NCBI RefSeq assembly: GCF_900187605.1 | Contig: NZ_FYEA01000013.1 | Span: 186,001 to 250,000 of the forward strand | From: Pseudomonas sp. Irchel 3H7 | GTDB taxonomy: Bacteria; Pseudomonadota; Gammaproteobacteria; Pseudomonadales; Pseudomonadaceae | Length of the DNA: 64,000 nt | Reading direction: 5' to 3' | Program-made: the position numbers and the translations under genes | In this document: piece by piece, positions 53,631 to 62,595 of the stretch | Layout of the letters: every line of letters starts with the position of its first letter | How positions within the stretch are numbered: position 1 is the stretch's first letter | Notes under the pieces: generated by a model | Databases searched by the model: none | Told to the model about the DNA's origin: nothing | Seen by the model: only the letters and a program-made list of their open reading frames with translations

Positions 53631-54929
53631 TCAATGCAGTTTCAAACGCGGCTCGGTGCCACGGCCAATCTTGCTACCCAGCATCAACATCGCCGTGCGG
53701 AACGGCCCGTACAGCGCCATCTGGTGCATGCGGTACAGCGACACGTAAAACATTCGCGCCAGCCAGCCTTCAAGCATCACGCTGCCGGTCAGGTTGCCCA
53801 TCAAGTTACCCACCGCCGAAAAACGCGACAGCGAGATCAGCGAGCCGTAGTCGGTGTACTTGTACTCCGGCAGGGTCTTGCCTTCGATGCGCAGCTTCAG
53901 CGACTTGGCCAGCAACGACGCCTGTTGGTGCGCGGCTTGCGCACGTGGCGGCACGTTACGGTCAGTGCCTGGTTGCGGGCACGCAGCGCAATCGCCGAAG
54001 GCAAAGATGTTCTCGTCGCGAGTGGTTTGCAGCGTCGGCAGCACTTGCAGCTGATTAATGCGATTGGTTTCCAGACCGTCGATGTCCTTGAGGAAACCTG
54101 GTGCGCGAATACCGGCAGCCCAGACTTTCAGGCTGGCCTTGATCTCATTGCCATCGGCCGTGATCAGACTGTCGGCGGTCACTTCGCTGACCGACGCGTT
54201 GGTCATGACCTTGACCCCGAGCTTTTCCAGGGTTTTGTGCACCGGCCCGCTGATACGCTCGGGCAGGGCAGGCAACACCCGTGGCCCGGCTTCGATCAGG
54301 GTGATGTGCATGTTTTCCGGTTTGATCCGGTCCAGACCATAAGCGGCCAACTCATGCGCAGCGTTATGCAGCTCTGCCGCAAGCTCGACACCGGTCGCAC
54401 CAGCACCGACGATCGCCACGCTGATCTGCTCGACCACATCGGTTTGCCCGGCGTGTGCACGCAGGTAGTGATTCAACAGTTGCTGGTGAAAGCGCTCGGC
54501 CTGTTTGCGCGTGTCGAGGAACAGGCAGTGCTGCGCCGCGCCCTGAGTGCCGAAATCATTGGTGGTACTGCCGACGCTGATCACCAGCGAGTCGTACTGC
54601 ACTTCACGCGCCGGCACTAGCTCGACGCCGTTTTCGTCGTAGGTCGCCGCCAGCTGGATTTTCTTCTGTGCGCGATCAAGCCCGCTCATGCGCCCCAGCT
54701 GGAACTCGAAGTGGTTCCATTTCGCCTGGGCAACATAGTTGAGTTCGTCTTCGGAAGAGTTCAGCGATCCGGCGGCCACTTCGTGCAGCAGGGGCTTCCA
54801 GATGTGCGTCAGGTTAGCGTCGACCAGCATCACACTGGCCGTGCCGCGTTTGCCCAGAGTCTTACCCAGGCGGGTAGCCAACTCCAGACCGCCGGCGCCG
54901 CCGCCGACAATAACAATACGATGGGACAT
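53631..54929 (-). CDS. ndh: Type II NADH:quinone oxidoreductase
   Basis: A 432-residue peripheral membrane flavoprotein that oxidises NADH and reduces ubiquinone without proton pumping. First Rossmann motif IVIVGGGAGGLELATRLG (FAD), second IVGAGATGVELAAELHN (NADH), and FAFGDCAACPQPG near residue 310. The C-terminal amphipathic part (LARMFYVSLYRMHQMALYGPF) is the membrane anchor. The ATG at 54929 gives MSHRIVIVGGG; a TTG 15 nt upstream is disfavoured. Orthologue of PA4538. Confidence 0.95.
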   Translation of the reverse strand: MSHRIVIVGGGAGGLELATRLGKTLGKRGTASVMLVDANLTHIWKPLLHEVAAGSLNSSEDELNYVAQAKWNHFEFQLGRMSGLDRAQKKIQLAATYDENGVELVPAREVQYDSLVISVGSTTNDFGTQGAAQHCLFLDTRKQAERFHQQLLNHYLRAHAGQTDVVEQISVAIVGAGATGVELAAELHNAAHELAAYGLDRIKPENMHITLIEAGPRVLPALPERISGPVHKTLEKLGVKVMTNASVSEVTADSLITADGNEIKASLKVWAAGIRAPGFLKDIDGLETNRINQLQVLPTLQTTRDENIFAFGDCAACPQPGTDRNVPPRAQAAHQQASLLAKSLKLRIEGKTLPEYKYTDYGSLISLSRFSAVGNLMGNLTGSVMLEGWLARMFYVSLYRMHQMALYGPFRTAMLMLGSKIGRGTEPRLKLH

Positions 54930-54992
54930 AGGGATAACTCGCAAGGTTTTTAAAGGAAATCGGTGTCGTTACCCAAGCGAGCGCGAGGCAGC

Positions 54993-55166
54993 TCATAGCG
55001 TCAGGTAACTGATAAATCGGCTCAACAGGCCCAGACCAATGGTCACTGCCAGCACCAGCACCAGGAGCATCCACGGCCGGAAAGGCCGGCGCTCGACTCG
55101 GTGTTGGGACAGTTGCAGGTACTCTTCGACATGTTTCTGGTCTTCGGGGTTCAGGCGGCTGGTCAT
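54993..55166 (-). CDS. DUF3094 small membrane protein
   Basis: A 57-residue protein read directly from the minus strand: MTSRLNPEDQKHVEEYLQLS, a basic patch (HRVERRPFRPW), then one hydrophobic helix (MLLVLVLAVTIGLGLL) and a short tail. It matches the small DUF3094 family found next to ndh in pseudomonads. GAGG lies 7 nt before the ATG. Function unknown. It is in line with ndh (63 nt upstream of its start), so the two may be co-transcribed. Confidence 0.85.
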   Translation of the reverse strand: MTSRLNPEDQKHVEEYLQLSQHRVERRPFRPWMLLVLVLAVTIGLGLLSRFISYLTL

Positions 55167-55217
55167 ATTTGCCTCGTCAGGTAGACGTTGCTGAATGGAC
55201 AGAAGCTACAGCGGTTT

Positions 55218-55745
55218 TTATCCGGGGTTGAACGCAGCATAGCCGCTGTCCGGAACCGGCTCGACGCTGACCCGGTCTTCGAGGCGAATGATCCCGCTTT
55301 GTAACACCCGCGCGGTAATTCCGCCATGCCCGCGCACCGCTTGAAAGGTGCCCGGGCCAAGGTTGTTCTGCAGGCGTGCGCAGGGCTGACACCAGCCCGT
55401 GGTTTCGAATATTGCCTGACCGATGCGAAAGCGCCGACCTTTCAGGCTAAACAAATTGATACCGCTGATAACAAGGTTGCGCCGCAGGTCTTCAGGCCTG
55501 ACGGGTTGATCGTCGGGGCGGCCCATCAATGCGCTGATCACTGCCAGATGTTCCCACTGGATCAGCGTCACCTGCCGCGCGTTACGCACACCGGGACGGG
55601 CGTGATCGCCGGTCAGCCCTGCTTCCAGCCGCGCTTCCACCGCATCAAGTTCGATCATCGGCCCACGGGATTCCGGACGCACGCCGATCCAGCGCACGCG
55701 GCCGGTTTGCGGCACATCGGCGATCAATTGCTGCAGCGGCGTCAC
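55218..55745 (-). CDS. MOSC domain-containing protein
   Basis: A 175-residue protein consisting of one MOSC domain (molybdenum-cofactor sulfurase C-terminal type). Motifs: GLTGDHARPG, RQVTLIQWEHL, EDLRRNLVISGINLFSL, and the cysteine-containing WCQPCARLQ that is the likely thiol or sulfur-carrier site. MOSC proteins such as YiiM reduce N-hydroxylated compounds with Moco. The start is GTG at 55745, overlapping the DUF1780 stop as GTGA, so the two are translationally coupled. Confidence 0.85.
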   Translation of the reverse strand: MTPLQQLIADVPQTGRVRWIGVRPESRGPMIELDAVEARLEAGLTGDHARPGVRNARQVTLIQWEHLAVISALMGRPDDQPVRPEDLRRNLVISGINLFSLKGRRFRIGQAIFETTGWCQPCARLQNNLGPGTFQAVRGHGGITARVLQSGIIRLEDRVSVEPVPDSGYAAFNPG

Positions 55746-56368
55746 AGGCTGATCCCGACATCGAAAACAATGCTGCGACCGAGGTTGCTGCGCAGAAAAT
55801 CTGGCGCGTCCGGATGGGCGAACAGCACGCGGGCGAAAGTCGGGCCGACCAGCGACAGCGAGCGCCAGCCTTGGCGCAAATATTCGGTCGGCGGCGGGAA
55901 ATGGCTGTTCAGATCCAGCACCTCACGTTTAAGACTGGCGAAGGCGATGATATCCAGTTCGCCCAGATCCATGCCGCGTTCCTTGTAGTTGTGGGCTTTT
56001 TTGCGCAATGTCGGCGCCAGTCGCAGCAAGAATTCATTGGCCGGGATCCGTTTCGGTTTGGCTTCGCGGCGCACCAGTTGGCTGAGGGAAAAGGCGCTGC
56101 GGCGGCGCTGCAGTTCATCGCGCCATTCGTCGTTGAGTCGGCGCCCCTCGTCGAGCACGAAGAACACTTCGAAATTGGCATCGCGAAACAGCACATCCGG
56201 CGGTTCGCCGGCCGGCGCGAATTCGTCGGCGCGGTAGGGAATGTTGAGGCCTTGCAGCAGGCGTTGGCAGACCCAACGCTCACGCTCCCATTTGCGGGCA
56301 TTGGACAGAAAGGCGTTGGCCTGCTCGGCCGCGATGGTCAGCAGGCGTAAATAATCTGAGTCATCCAT
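55742..56368 (-). CDS. DUF1780 family protein
   Basis: A 208-residue cytosolic protein. It starts MDDSDYLRLLTIAAEQANAF and contains ERERWVCQRLLQGLNIPYRADEF, FRDANFEVFFVLDEGRRLND and DIIAFASLKREVLDLNSHFP (parts). It matches the Pseudomonas DUF1780 family, annotated in places as a putative endonuclease-fold protein, without proof. There are no membrane segments. The ATG at 56368 gives the conserved start; the ribosome binding site is weak. It is coupled to the MOSC gene by GTGA overlap and divergent from the thioredoxin-like gene. Confidence 0.8.
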   Translation of the reverse strand: MDDSDYLRLLTIAAEQANAFLSNARKWERERWVCQRLLQGLNIPYRADEFAPAGEPPDVLFRDANFEVFFVLDEGRRLNDEWRDELQRRRSAFSLSQLVRREAKPKRIPANEFLLRLAPTLRKKAHNYKERGMDLGELDIIAFASLKREVLDLNSHFPPPTEYLRQGWRSLSLVGPTFARVLFAHPDAPDFLRSNLGRSIVFDVGISL

Positions 56369-56498
56369 AAGCCCAAGCTTAGCGTTCAAATGCGACAAGC
56401 TGAAAGCGTTACGCGGCAAAGTGCATCAGTGGGCAGTCGAGAAGGGCGGTGTAGACTCATGGCAATCGATTATTTGCGCCAAACCGTGAGGACTCATC

Positions 56499-56966
56499 GT
56501 GAAATTTCGCTGGCTGCTGCTGTTTGCTGTTTTTCCGCTGTGTGCCCATGCACTCGAAACCGGCGAGCGTCTGGCTCCCTGGACGTTACTCGATCAGCAC
56601 GAGCAACCCTTCACCCTCGACAACAGCACCACCACGCTGCTGGTGGCGCGCGATATGGACGGCGCCAAACTGATCAAAGAAGCGTTGAAGGATCGGCCCA
56701 AGGGCTATCTGGAGGCGCGCCACGCAGTATTCGTTGCCGACATCCAGCGCATGCCGGCGCTGATTGCCAAAATGTTTGCCGTACCGGCCATGCGCGACTA
56801 CCGCTATCGAGTCATGCTCGATCGAGAAGGTCGGGTTGCATCGCGCTATCCCGGCGCGGAAGGGCAGGTGTTGTGGTTGCAACTCAAGGACGGTCAATTG
56901 CTCTCGCAACGTGAATACGCCAACGCGAGCGAGCTGCGCGAGGCACTGGAGAAGGCGCGCCCATGA
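56499..56966 (+). CDS. Exported thioredoxin-fold protein without CxxC
   Basis: A 155-residue exported protein. Signal peptide MKFRWLLLFAVFPLCAHA; mature sequence LETGERLAPWTLLDQHEQPF, the opening strand of AhpC/TSA-type thioredoxin folds, then YRYRVMLDREGRVASRYPG and a C-terminal helix. The redox CxxC is missing; the only cysteine is in the signal peptide. It may be a structural or substrate-binding member (YtfJ-like); function unknown. The GTG start at 56499 has GAGGA 7 nt upstream. Its stop overlaps the next gene by ATGA, suggesting they act together. Confidence 0.75.
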   Translation: MKFRWLLLFAVFPLCAHALETGERLAPWTLLDQHEQPFTLDNSTTTLLVARDMDGAKLIKEALKDRPKGYLEARHAVFVADIQRMPALIAKMFAVPAMRDYRYRVMLDREGRVASRYPGAEGQVLWLQLKDGQLLSQREYANASELREALEKARP

Positions 56967-57652
56967 TCGGCGTCGAGGTGCTGGCGACTGAAAGTCTGCT
57001 GCTGGGCTGGCTGATTTACTTGCCGGTGTTGCTCTGGGCGATCCTGCGTGCACCGTGGGTCGAGTTGTTCAGCGACAGCCGGCGTCAGCATCTGCTGTTC
57101 GGCACCGTGTTCGCGCTGTTTCTGTTGTGGTTGATGCGCAGGGATTTCGACACGGGCGTGTCGTATCACTTCCTCGGCATGACGGCGGTAACGCTGTTGC
57201 TGGACTGGCCGCTGGCGATCGTCGGCGGTCTGGTGGCGCAAATCGGCCTGGTGCTGCTCGGGCGTCAGGATCTCGCGGCGATGGGGGTCAATGGTGCCTT
57301 GTTCATTTTGCTGCCGGTGCTGGTCACCGAGTGCGTGGCGATCCTCGTCGAGCGTGCGCAGCCGCGCAATCCGTTCGTGTACATCTTCTGTTCCGGATTT
57401 TTTGCCGCCGCGTTGTCGGCCCTGTTGTGCCTGATCCTCAGCCTGACGCTGCTGTGGTACGACGGCCTCTTCGCCATGCCGGAGTGGCTGGAAGACTTCA
57501 TCGGTTACGTGTGGCTGATCATTTTCCCCGAGGCGTTCATCAACGGCATGATCGTCAGTGCGCTGGTGGTATTCAGCCCGGAATGGCTGGAGACCTTCAA
57601 CCGCACGCGCTACCTTTCGGCGCCGTGGAAGGACGACGACCCCAAGTCTTGA
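56963..57652 (+). CDS. CbiM/NikM-like energy-coupling factor permease (orphan)
   Basis: A 229-residue polytopic inner-membrane protein with about six to seven hydrophobic segments, matching the ECF transporter S-component family CbiM (DTGVSYHFLGMTAVTLLLDW, NGALFILLPVLVTE, FPEAFINGMIVSALVVF). The N-terminal MHI metal-binding motif of true CbiM/NikM is missing (starts MIGVEVLATESLL), and no CbiQ/CbiO partner is adjacent. It is coupled to the thioredoxin-like gene by ATGA. It is either a subunit that shares energising modules encoded elsewhere or a repurposed membrane protein. Confidence 0.75.
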   Translation: MIGVEVLATESLLLGWLIYLPVLLWAILRAPWVELFSDSRRQHLLFGTVFALFLLWLMRRDFDTGVSYHFLGMTAVTLLLDWPLAIVGGLVAQIGLVLLGRQDLAAMGVNGALFILLPVLVTECVAILVERAQPRNPFVYIFCSGFFAAALSALLCLILSLTLLWYDGLFAMPEWLEDFIGYVWLIIFPEAFINGMIVSALVVFSPEWLETFNRTRYLSAPWKDDDPKS

Positions 57653-57717
57653 TCCACATCAAACCCGCCACGCGCGGGAAATTTCATGCTCGCGCAAATT
57701 TCTTCAGGAGCAGCGGC

Positions 57718-57933
57718 ATGAGCGTTTACGAGTGGGCAAGGCAGGAAACCCGGCAGAGTCTGGACATGGCGCAGGAGGTGGGCTTTGACCCGGGGTTGAG
57801 TTTGCGCGCCTTGCTCAGTGCGGTGGTGCAGCAGAGCAAGGCCGTGCGCAACGCCGAAGACCTGGCCGACGAGTTGCGCTTTCTGGCGGAAAACCTCGAC
57901 GACGATCAGGACTACGGCTTTATGCGGCCCTGA
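57718..57933 (+). CDS. Small conserved hypothetical protein
   Basis: A 71-residue acidic cytosolic protein, MSVYEWARQETRQSLDMAQE at the N terminus, two predicted helices and an acidic tail LAENLDDDQDYGFMRP. No recognised domain. AGGAG 8 nt before the ATG at 57718 is a strong signal. It is convergent with yacG, only 5 nt apart. The family seems confined to pseudomonads. Confidence 0.75.
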   Translation: MSVYEWARQETRQSLDMAQEVGFDPGLSLRALLSAVVQQSKAVRNAEDLADELRFLAENLDDDQDYGFMRP

Positions 57934-57938
57934 GAGGA

Positions 57939-58139
57939 TCAGTGGCGCGGATCGAAGTCACCGGAAAACAGTTCGTCCTCGGCATCCGGTGCGACCGGAA
58001 TTTTGTGTTCTTCCGACGCCCAGGCGCCGAGGTCGATCAGTTTGCAGCGATCGGAGCAGAACGGCCGAAACTTGTTTTCGGCGGTGAATTCTACGGGGGC
58101 GCCACAGGTCGGGCATTCAACGGTGGGGATCTGGCTCAT
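57939..58139 (-). CDS. yacG: DNA gyrase inhibitor YacG (zinc-binding)
   Basis: A 66-residue zinc-ribbon protein, VECPTCGAPVEF ... PFCSDRCKLIDLGAW, with the four cysteine ligands and the LIDLGxW motif. E. coli YacG binds GyrB and blocks DNA binding by gyrase. Overlaps the coaE stop as ATGA. Last gene of pilB-pilC-pilD-coaE-yacG. Confidence 0.93.
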   Translation of the reverse strand: MSQIPTVECPTCGAPVEFTAENKFRPFCSDRCKLIDLGAWASEEHKIPVAPDAEDELFSGDFDPRH

Positions 58140-58759
58140 GCTTGGCCTCCGGATAAAGTCAGGTAAAAGTGATGCAGACGCTCGACTTCGCTGTGCAGCC
58201 AGGCGAGATCGCGGTCGTTGACCACCACGTCGTCGGCGCGGCTTATACGGTCTTCGCGGCTCGACTGAGCCTTGAGGATCGCCTGAACCTGCTGCTCGCT
58301 GGTCTGGTCACGCTGCAAGGTGCGTTCGATTTGCAATTGTTGCGGGGCGTCGATCACCAGGATGCGCTGGGTCATCGCGTATTGCCCGGATTCGATCAGC
58401 AGTGGCGAAACCAGAATCGCGTAAGGCGATTTTGCCAGCGCCAGGTGATGGGCGATTTCTTCGGCGATCAACGGATGCAGCAGCGCTTCGAGCCAGCGAC
58501 GTTGCTCCGGCAATTCGAAGATCAGTTTGCGCAGGGCGGCGCGGTCCAGCGTGCCATCGGCCTGCAGCACGTCGGGGCCGAAGTGTTCGGCAATCTTTGT
58601 CAGCGCCGCACGCCCCGGTTCAACCACCCAGCGCGCCGCGTGATCGGCATCCACCACGTGGACACCCAAATCAATGAAGTGCTGAGCTGCCGCGCTTTTG
58701 CCGCTGCCGATGCCGCCGGTGAGGCCGAGAATCCAGGGTTTTTCCACAGGGGTATTCAT
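58136..58759 (-). CDS. coaE: Dephospho-CoA kinase
   Basis: A 207-residue kinase for the last step of coenzyme A synthesis. P-loop GLTGGIGSGKSAAA near residue 12; VDADHAARWVVEPG and ILVSPLLIESG are family motifs; NMP-kinase fold. The ATG at 58759 is in an ATGA overlap with the pilD stop. The link of pilD, coaE and yacG in one operon is conserved in Gammaproteobacteria without a known functional reason. Confidence 0.95.
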   Translation of the reverse strand: MNTPVEKPWILGLTGGIGSGKSAAAQHFIDLGVHVVDADHAARWVVEPGRAALTKIAEHFGPDVLQADGTLDRAALRKLIFELPEQRRWLEALLHPLIAEEIAHHLALAKSPYAILVSPLLIESGQYAMTQRILVIDAPQQLQIERTLQRDQTSEQQVQAILKAQSSREDRISRADDVVVNDRDLAWLHSEVERLHHFYLTLSGGQA

Positions 58760-59628
58760 TTCAAACCGACAAACTGCCAATAGAAGTCGGTTATTTGACC
58801 ACCCCAGAGCAAGGCAATCCAGCCAGCAATTGCCAGCCACGGGCCAAAGGGTATCGGCGTGGAGGTTTTCTCATTGCGCAAGCGCAGTAAAACCACCCCG
58901 ATAATGGCGCCCACCAGCGATGACAGCAGGATGGTCAGCGGCAGAATCTGCCAGCCGCCCCACGCGCCGAGCAGCGCCAGCAACTTGAAATCACCGTGAC
59001 CGATGCCGTCCTTGCCGGTCAGCAGTTTGAACAGCCAGAACACCGACCACAGCGTCAGGTAACCGGCCACCGCGCCCCACAGCGCATCGTGCAACGACAC
59101 GAACAGGCCGAAGCTGTTGACGATCAACCCCAGCCACAGCAGCGGCAGCACCAGCACATCGGGCAGCAGTTGATGTTCGGTGTCGATCAGACTCATCGCC
59201 AGCAAACCCCACGTCAGGACAATCAGCAGGCATGCCGACCAACCGAAGCCGATATGCCAGGCGATGAAGGCAGAGAGCAGCCCGCAAGCCAGTTCGGTCA
59301 GTGGATATCGTTTGCTGATGGGCGCAGCACACGCGGAACAACGCCCGCGCAGCCACAGATAACTGAGCAGGGGAACGTTCTCCCACGGGCGAATGCGATG
59401 GGCGCAATGTGGGCACTCGGAGTGCGGCAGCATCAGGTTGTAGGTGGGCAGCGGCGTTTCGCCGGGCAAACCGAGCACGTCGTGGGCCTGCTGGCGCCAA
59501 TCGCGTTCGAGCATTTTCGGCAGGCGCCAGATCAGCACGTTAAGGAAACTGCCGACCACCAGACCCAGCAGCAGGGCGGTGAAAACAAAGGCCAGTGGAT
59601 ACAGGGCGAACAGTTCGTCGATAGGCAT
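58756..59628 (-). CDS. pilD: Prepilin peptidase / N-methyltransferase PilD
   Basis: A 290-residue polytopic inner-membrane enzyme that cleaves class III leaders after Gly and methylates the new N terminus. Catalytic aspartates D149 (SLIDTEHQLLPD) and D213 (IGHGDFKLL), the same numbers as in P. aeruginosa. Cytoplasmic four-cysteine site C72/C75 and C97/C100, needed for the methyltransferase half. About eight membrane segments. Substrates in this window: PilA, FimT, FimU, PilV, PilW, PilX, PilE. Starts 1 nt after the pilC stop codon. Confidence 0.96.
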   Translation of the reverse strand: MPIDELFALYPLAFVFTALLLGLVVGSFLNVLIWRLPKMLERDWRQQAHDVLGLPGETPLPTYNLMLPHSECPHCAHRIRPWENVPLLSYLWLRGRCSACAAPISKRYPLTELACGLLSAFIAWHIGFGWSACLLIVLTWGLLAMSLIDTEHQLLPDVLVLPLLWLGLIVNSFGLFVSLHDALWGAVAGYLTLWSVFWLFKLLTGKDGIGHGDFKLLALLGAWGGWQILPLTILLSSLVGAIIGVVLLRLRNEKTSTPIPFGPWLAIAGWIALLWGGQITDFYWQFVGLK

Positions 59629-59629
59629 G

Positions 59630-60847
59630 TCAGATCGCTGAGCCGAGTTGGAAGATCGGCAGGTACATGGCCACCACCAGCCCGCCGACGATAACGCCTA
59701 GCACCACCATGATGAACGGCTCCATCAGGCTGGTGAGGTTGTCGACCATGTTATCCACTTCCTCTTCGTAAAAGCCTGCAACCTTGTCGAGCATTTCATC
59801 TAGCGCCCCCGACTCTTCGCCAATTGCGGTCATCTGCACGGCCATGTTGGGAAAGACCCCGGTGCTGCGCATCGAAAAATTCAACTGCATGCCGGTGGAG
59901 ACGTCCTGACGAATCCGCAACACGGCACGCTTGAACACCACGTTGCCGGTGGCGCCGGCCACTGAGTCGAGCGCTTCCACCAGCGGCACACCGGCAGCGA
60001 ATGTGGTCGACAGGGTTCGAGCGAATCGCGCCACCGCAGACTTGTACATCAGCGTGCCCACCAAGGGCAGTTTCAACAGCCAGGTGTCTTTACGGTCGCG
60101 TAATGCCTGAGATGTTTTCAGTGCATGGCGGGTACCAAAGATCGCCGCGACCAGCGCGCCGAGCATCGCCCACCACCATTGCTGCATGAATTCCGACAGG
60201 CTGATCACCATCAGGGTGAAGGCCGGCAGTTCGGCGCCGAACCCCGAGAACACCGACTGGAATTGCGGCACCACTTTGACCAGCAGGATCCCGGTCACGA
60301 CTGCCGCCACCAGCACCACGGCGGTGGGGTAGGTCATGGCTTTTTTGATTTTGGCCTTGAGCCGTTCGCTTTTTTCCTTATAGGTCGCGACGCGTTCCAG
60401 CAACGTGTCGAGGGCGCCGGACTGCTCGCCCGCATCGACCAGATTGCAATACAACTCGTCGAAATACTGCGGCTTCTTGCGCAGGGCTGTGGCGAAGCTG
60501 TTACCGGCCGCGACCTCCTGTTTGACCTCGTCCACCAGCTTGCGCATGGCCGGGTTTTCAAAGCCTTCGCCAATGATGTCGAACGACTGCAGCAGCGGCA
60601 CACCGGCCTTCATCATGGTCGCCATCTGCCGGGTGAACAGAGCGATGTCCTGGGCCTTGATGCGTTTGCCAAAACTCAACAACGATGCGGATTTTTTGCG
60701 TACCTTGCCGGGACTGATCCCCTGTTTACGCAGTTGGGCCTTGATCAGTGCCGGATTCTGTCCACTGAGTTCACCGGTGACTTTGCTGCCTTTCCTGTCC
60801 GTACCTTCCCAGGCATAGATACTGATTTTCGCTGCCTTGACCGCCAT
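59630..60847 (-). CDS. pilC: Type IV pilus platform protein PilC
   Basis: A 405-residue inner-membrane protein of the GspF family. Two homologous cytoplasmic domains, each followed by a membrane segment; three hydrophobic segments near residues 170-195, 220-240 and 375-400. FTRQMATMMKAGVPLLQSFD and FARTLSTTFAAGVPLVEALDSV are the two family repeats. It connects the motor (PilB/PilT) to the pilus. AAGGA lies 5 nt before the ATG and inside the pilB end. Confidence 0.95.
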   Translation of the reverse strand: MAVKAAKISIYAWEGTDRKGSKVTGELSGQNPALIKAQLRKQGISPGKVRKKSASLLSFGKRIKAQDIALFTRQMATMMKAGVPLLQSFDIIGEGFENPAMRKLVDEVKQEVAAGNSFATALRKKPQYFDELYCNLVDAGEQSGALDTLLERVATYKEKSERLKAKIKKAMTYPTAVVLVAAVVTGILLVKVVPQFQSVFSGFGAELPAFTLMVISLSEFMQQWWWAMLGALVAAIFGTRHALKTSQALRDRKDTWLLKLPLVGTLMYKSAVARFARTLSTTFAAGVPLVEALDSVAGATGNVVFKRAVLRIRQDVSTGMQLNFSMRSTGVFPNMAVQMTAIGEESGALDEMLDKVAGFYEEEVDNMVDNLTSLMEPFIMVVLGVIVGGLVVAMYLPIFQLGSAI

Positions 60848-60849
60848 GT

Positions 60850-62550
60850 TCAGTCCTTGGTGACCCGGTTGATTTCTTCAAGGCTGGTGATGCCTTGCAT
60901 CGCCTTGTGCAGCCCGGAGGTGCGCAGGTCGTCGAAGCCGTCGCGGCGCATCTGCTGGTCGATTTCCAGCGAGTTGCCTTCGGCCATGATCAAGTGTTGC
61001 AGTGCTGGTGTGTTCTTCACCACTTCATATATCCCCACGCGTCCTTTGTAGCCGCCGTTGCAGTGATCGCAACCGACCGGCTCGTAGATCGTGAAATGGC
61101 CGATGCGTTCCTCGGGGAAACCTTCCTTGATCAAGGTTTCGCGCGGGATCTCGATGGCTTTCTTGCAGTGACTGCACAGTTTGCGCGCCAGGCGCTGGGC
61201 AATGATCAGGCTGACCGAGGTGGCAATGTTGAAGCCGGGAATGCCCATGTTGTGCAGGCGCGTCAGGGTTTCCGCGGCGCTGTTGGTGTGCAGGGTCGAG
61301 AGCACCAGGTGACCGGTCTGCGCAGCTTTGATGGCGATCTCGGCGGTTTCCAGGTCGCGGATCTCACCGACCATGATCACGTCCGGGTCCTGGCGCAGAA
61401 ACGAGCGCAACGCCTGAGCAAAGTCGAGTCCTTGTTTAGGATTGACGTTGACCTGGTTGATGCCTTCCATGTTTATCTCCACCGGGTCTTCGGCGGTGGA
61501 GATGTTGATGTCGACGGTATTGAGGATATTCAGGCCGGTGTAGAGCGACACGGTTTTACCCGACCCGGTGGGGCCGGTGACCAGAATCATGCCCTGTGGC
61601 TGCTTGAGTGCGGCCATGTACAGATCCTTTTGCTCGGGCTCATAGCCGAGGGCGTCGATACCGATCTGCGCGCTGGACGGGTCGAGAATCCGGATCACCA
61701 CTTTTTCGCCCCACAACGTGGGCAGCGTGTTGACCCGGAAATCGATCGACTTGCTTTTCGACAGGCGCATCTTGATCCGCCCGTCCTGCGGTTTGCGCCG
61801 TTCCGAGATATCGAGGCTGGCCATGACTTTCAGGCGTGCGGCGATGCGCCCGGCCAGTTGAATCGGTGGTTTGGCCACCTCACGCAGGATGCCGTCGGTG
61901 CGCACCCGCACCCGGTAGTTTTTCTCGTAAGGCTCGAAGTGCAGGTCGGAAGAGCCACTCTTGATCGCGTCGAGCAGCATCTTGTGCACGAAACGCACCA
62001 CCGGCGCATCGTCGGCATCGAGGCCACCGATGGCGTCCTGCTTGCTGTCGTCGACGGATTCGACATCGAGGCCGTCAAGATCGACATCGGCCATGTCTTC
62101 CAGGCCACTGCTGTGGGTGTCGAAGAACTTCTCGATGGCATCGGTGAGCTTGTCGTCCTCGACCAGAATGGCTTCGGTGCTCAGCCCTGTGCTGAACTGA
62201 ATGTCGTTGATCGCTTGATGATTGCTCGGGTCGGAGATGCCGACGAACAGCTTGTTGCCACGTCGCCACAAGGGCAGGGCATGGTGCTGACGCACAAGTT
62301 TTTCGCTGACCAGGCCTTTGGGTTGGGTTTCCTTGTCGAGGCAATTGAGATCAAGGAACGCCATGCCGAAATGCTCGCTGGCAATCTCGGCCACTTGCCA
62401 GCTCTTGACCAGTTTGTTCTGCACCAGATAGCTGACCAGCGACAGGCGATTGCGCTGGGCCTGTTGCCAGGCTTGCTGGGCGCTTTTTTCCGTGAGCAGT
62501 TCGGCCTGGACCAATTGCTTGGCCAGACCGCTCAGAGCGATGTCATTCAT
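60850..62550 (-). CDS. pilB: Type IV pilus extension ATPase PilB
   Basis: A 566-residue GspE-type hexameric ATPase that powers pilus extension. The N-terminal MshEN-type domain (LTEKSAQQAWQQAQRNRLSLV) can bind c-di-GMP in homologues, a possible link to MorA here. Walker A GPTGSGKT at 326-333, Asp box and Walker B (DPDVIMVGEIRD), His box (HLVLSTLHTN). Tetra-cysteine zinc site CSHC ... CDHC. The ATG at 62550 gives MNDIALSGLAKQL; weak ribosome binding site. Divergent from pilA. Confidence 0.95.
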   Translation of the reverse strand: MNDIALSGLAKQLVQAELLTEKSAQQAWQQAQRNRLSLVSYLVQNKLVKSWQVAEIASEHFGMAFLDLNCLDKETQPKGLVSEKLVRQHHALPLWRRGNKLFVGISDPSNHQAINDIQFSTGLSTEAILVEDDKLTDAIEKFFDTHSSGLEDMADVDLDGLDVESVDDSKQDAIGGLDADDAPVVRFVHKMLLDAIKSGSSDLHFEPYEKNYRVRVRTDGILREVAKPPIQLAGRIAARLKVMASLDISERRKPQDGRIKMRLSKSKSIDFRVNTLPTLWGEKVVIRILDPSSAQIGIDALGYEPEQKDLYMAALKQPQGMILVTGPTGSGKTVSLYTGLNILNTVDINISTAEDPVEINMEGINQVNVNPKQGLDFAQALRSFLRQDPDVIMVGEIRDLETAEIAIKAAQTGHLVLSTLHTNSAAETLTRLHNMGIPGFNIATSVSLIIAQRLARKLCSHCKKAIEIPRETLIKEGFPEERIGHFTIYEPVGCDHCNGGYKGRVGIYEVVKNTPALQHLIMAEGNSLEIDQQMRRDGFDDLRTSGLHKAMQGITSLEEINRVTKD

Positions 62551-62595
62551 GGGAATTCCGCACACTTGCAGTTCATGACTTATAGCCTAGTCAAG

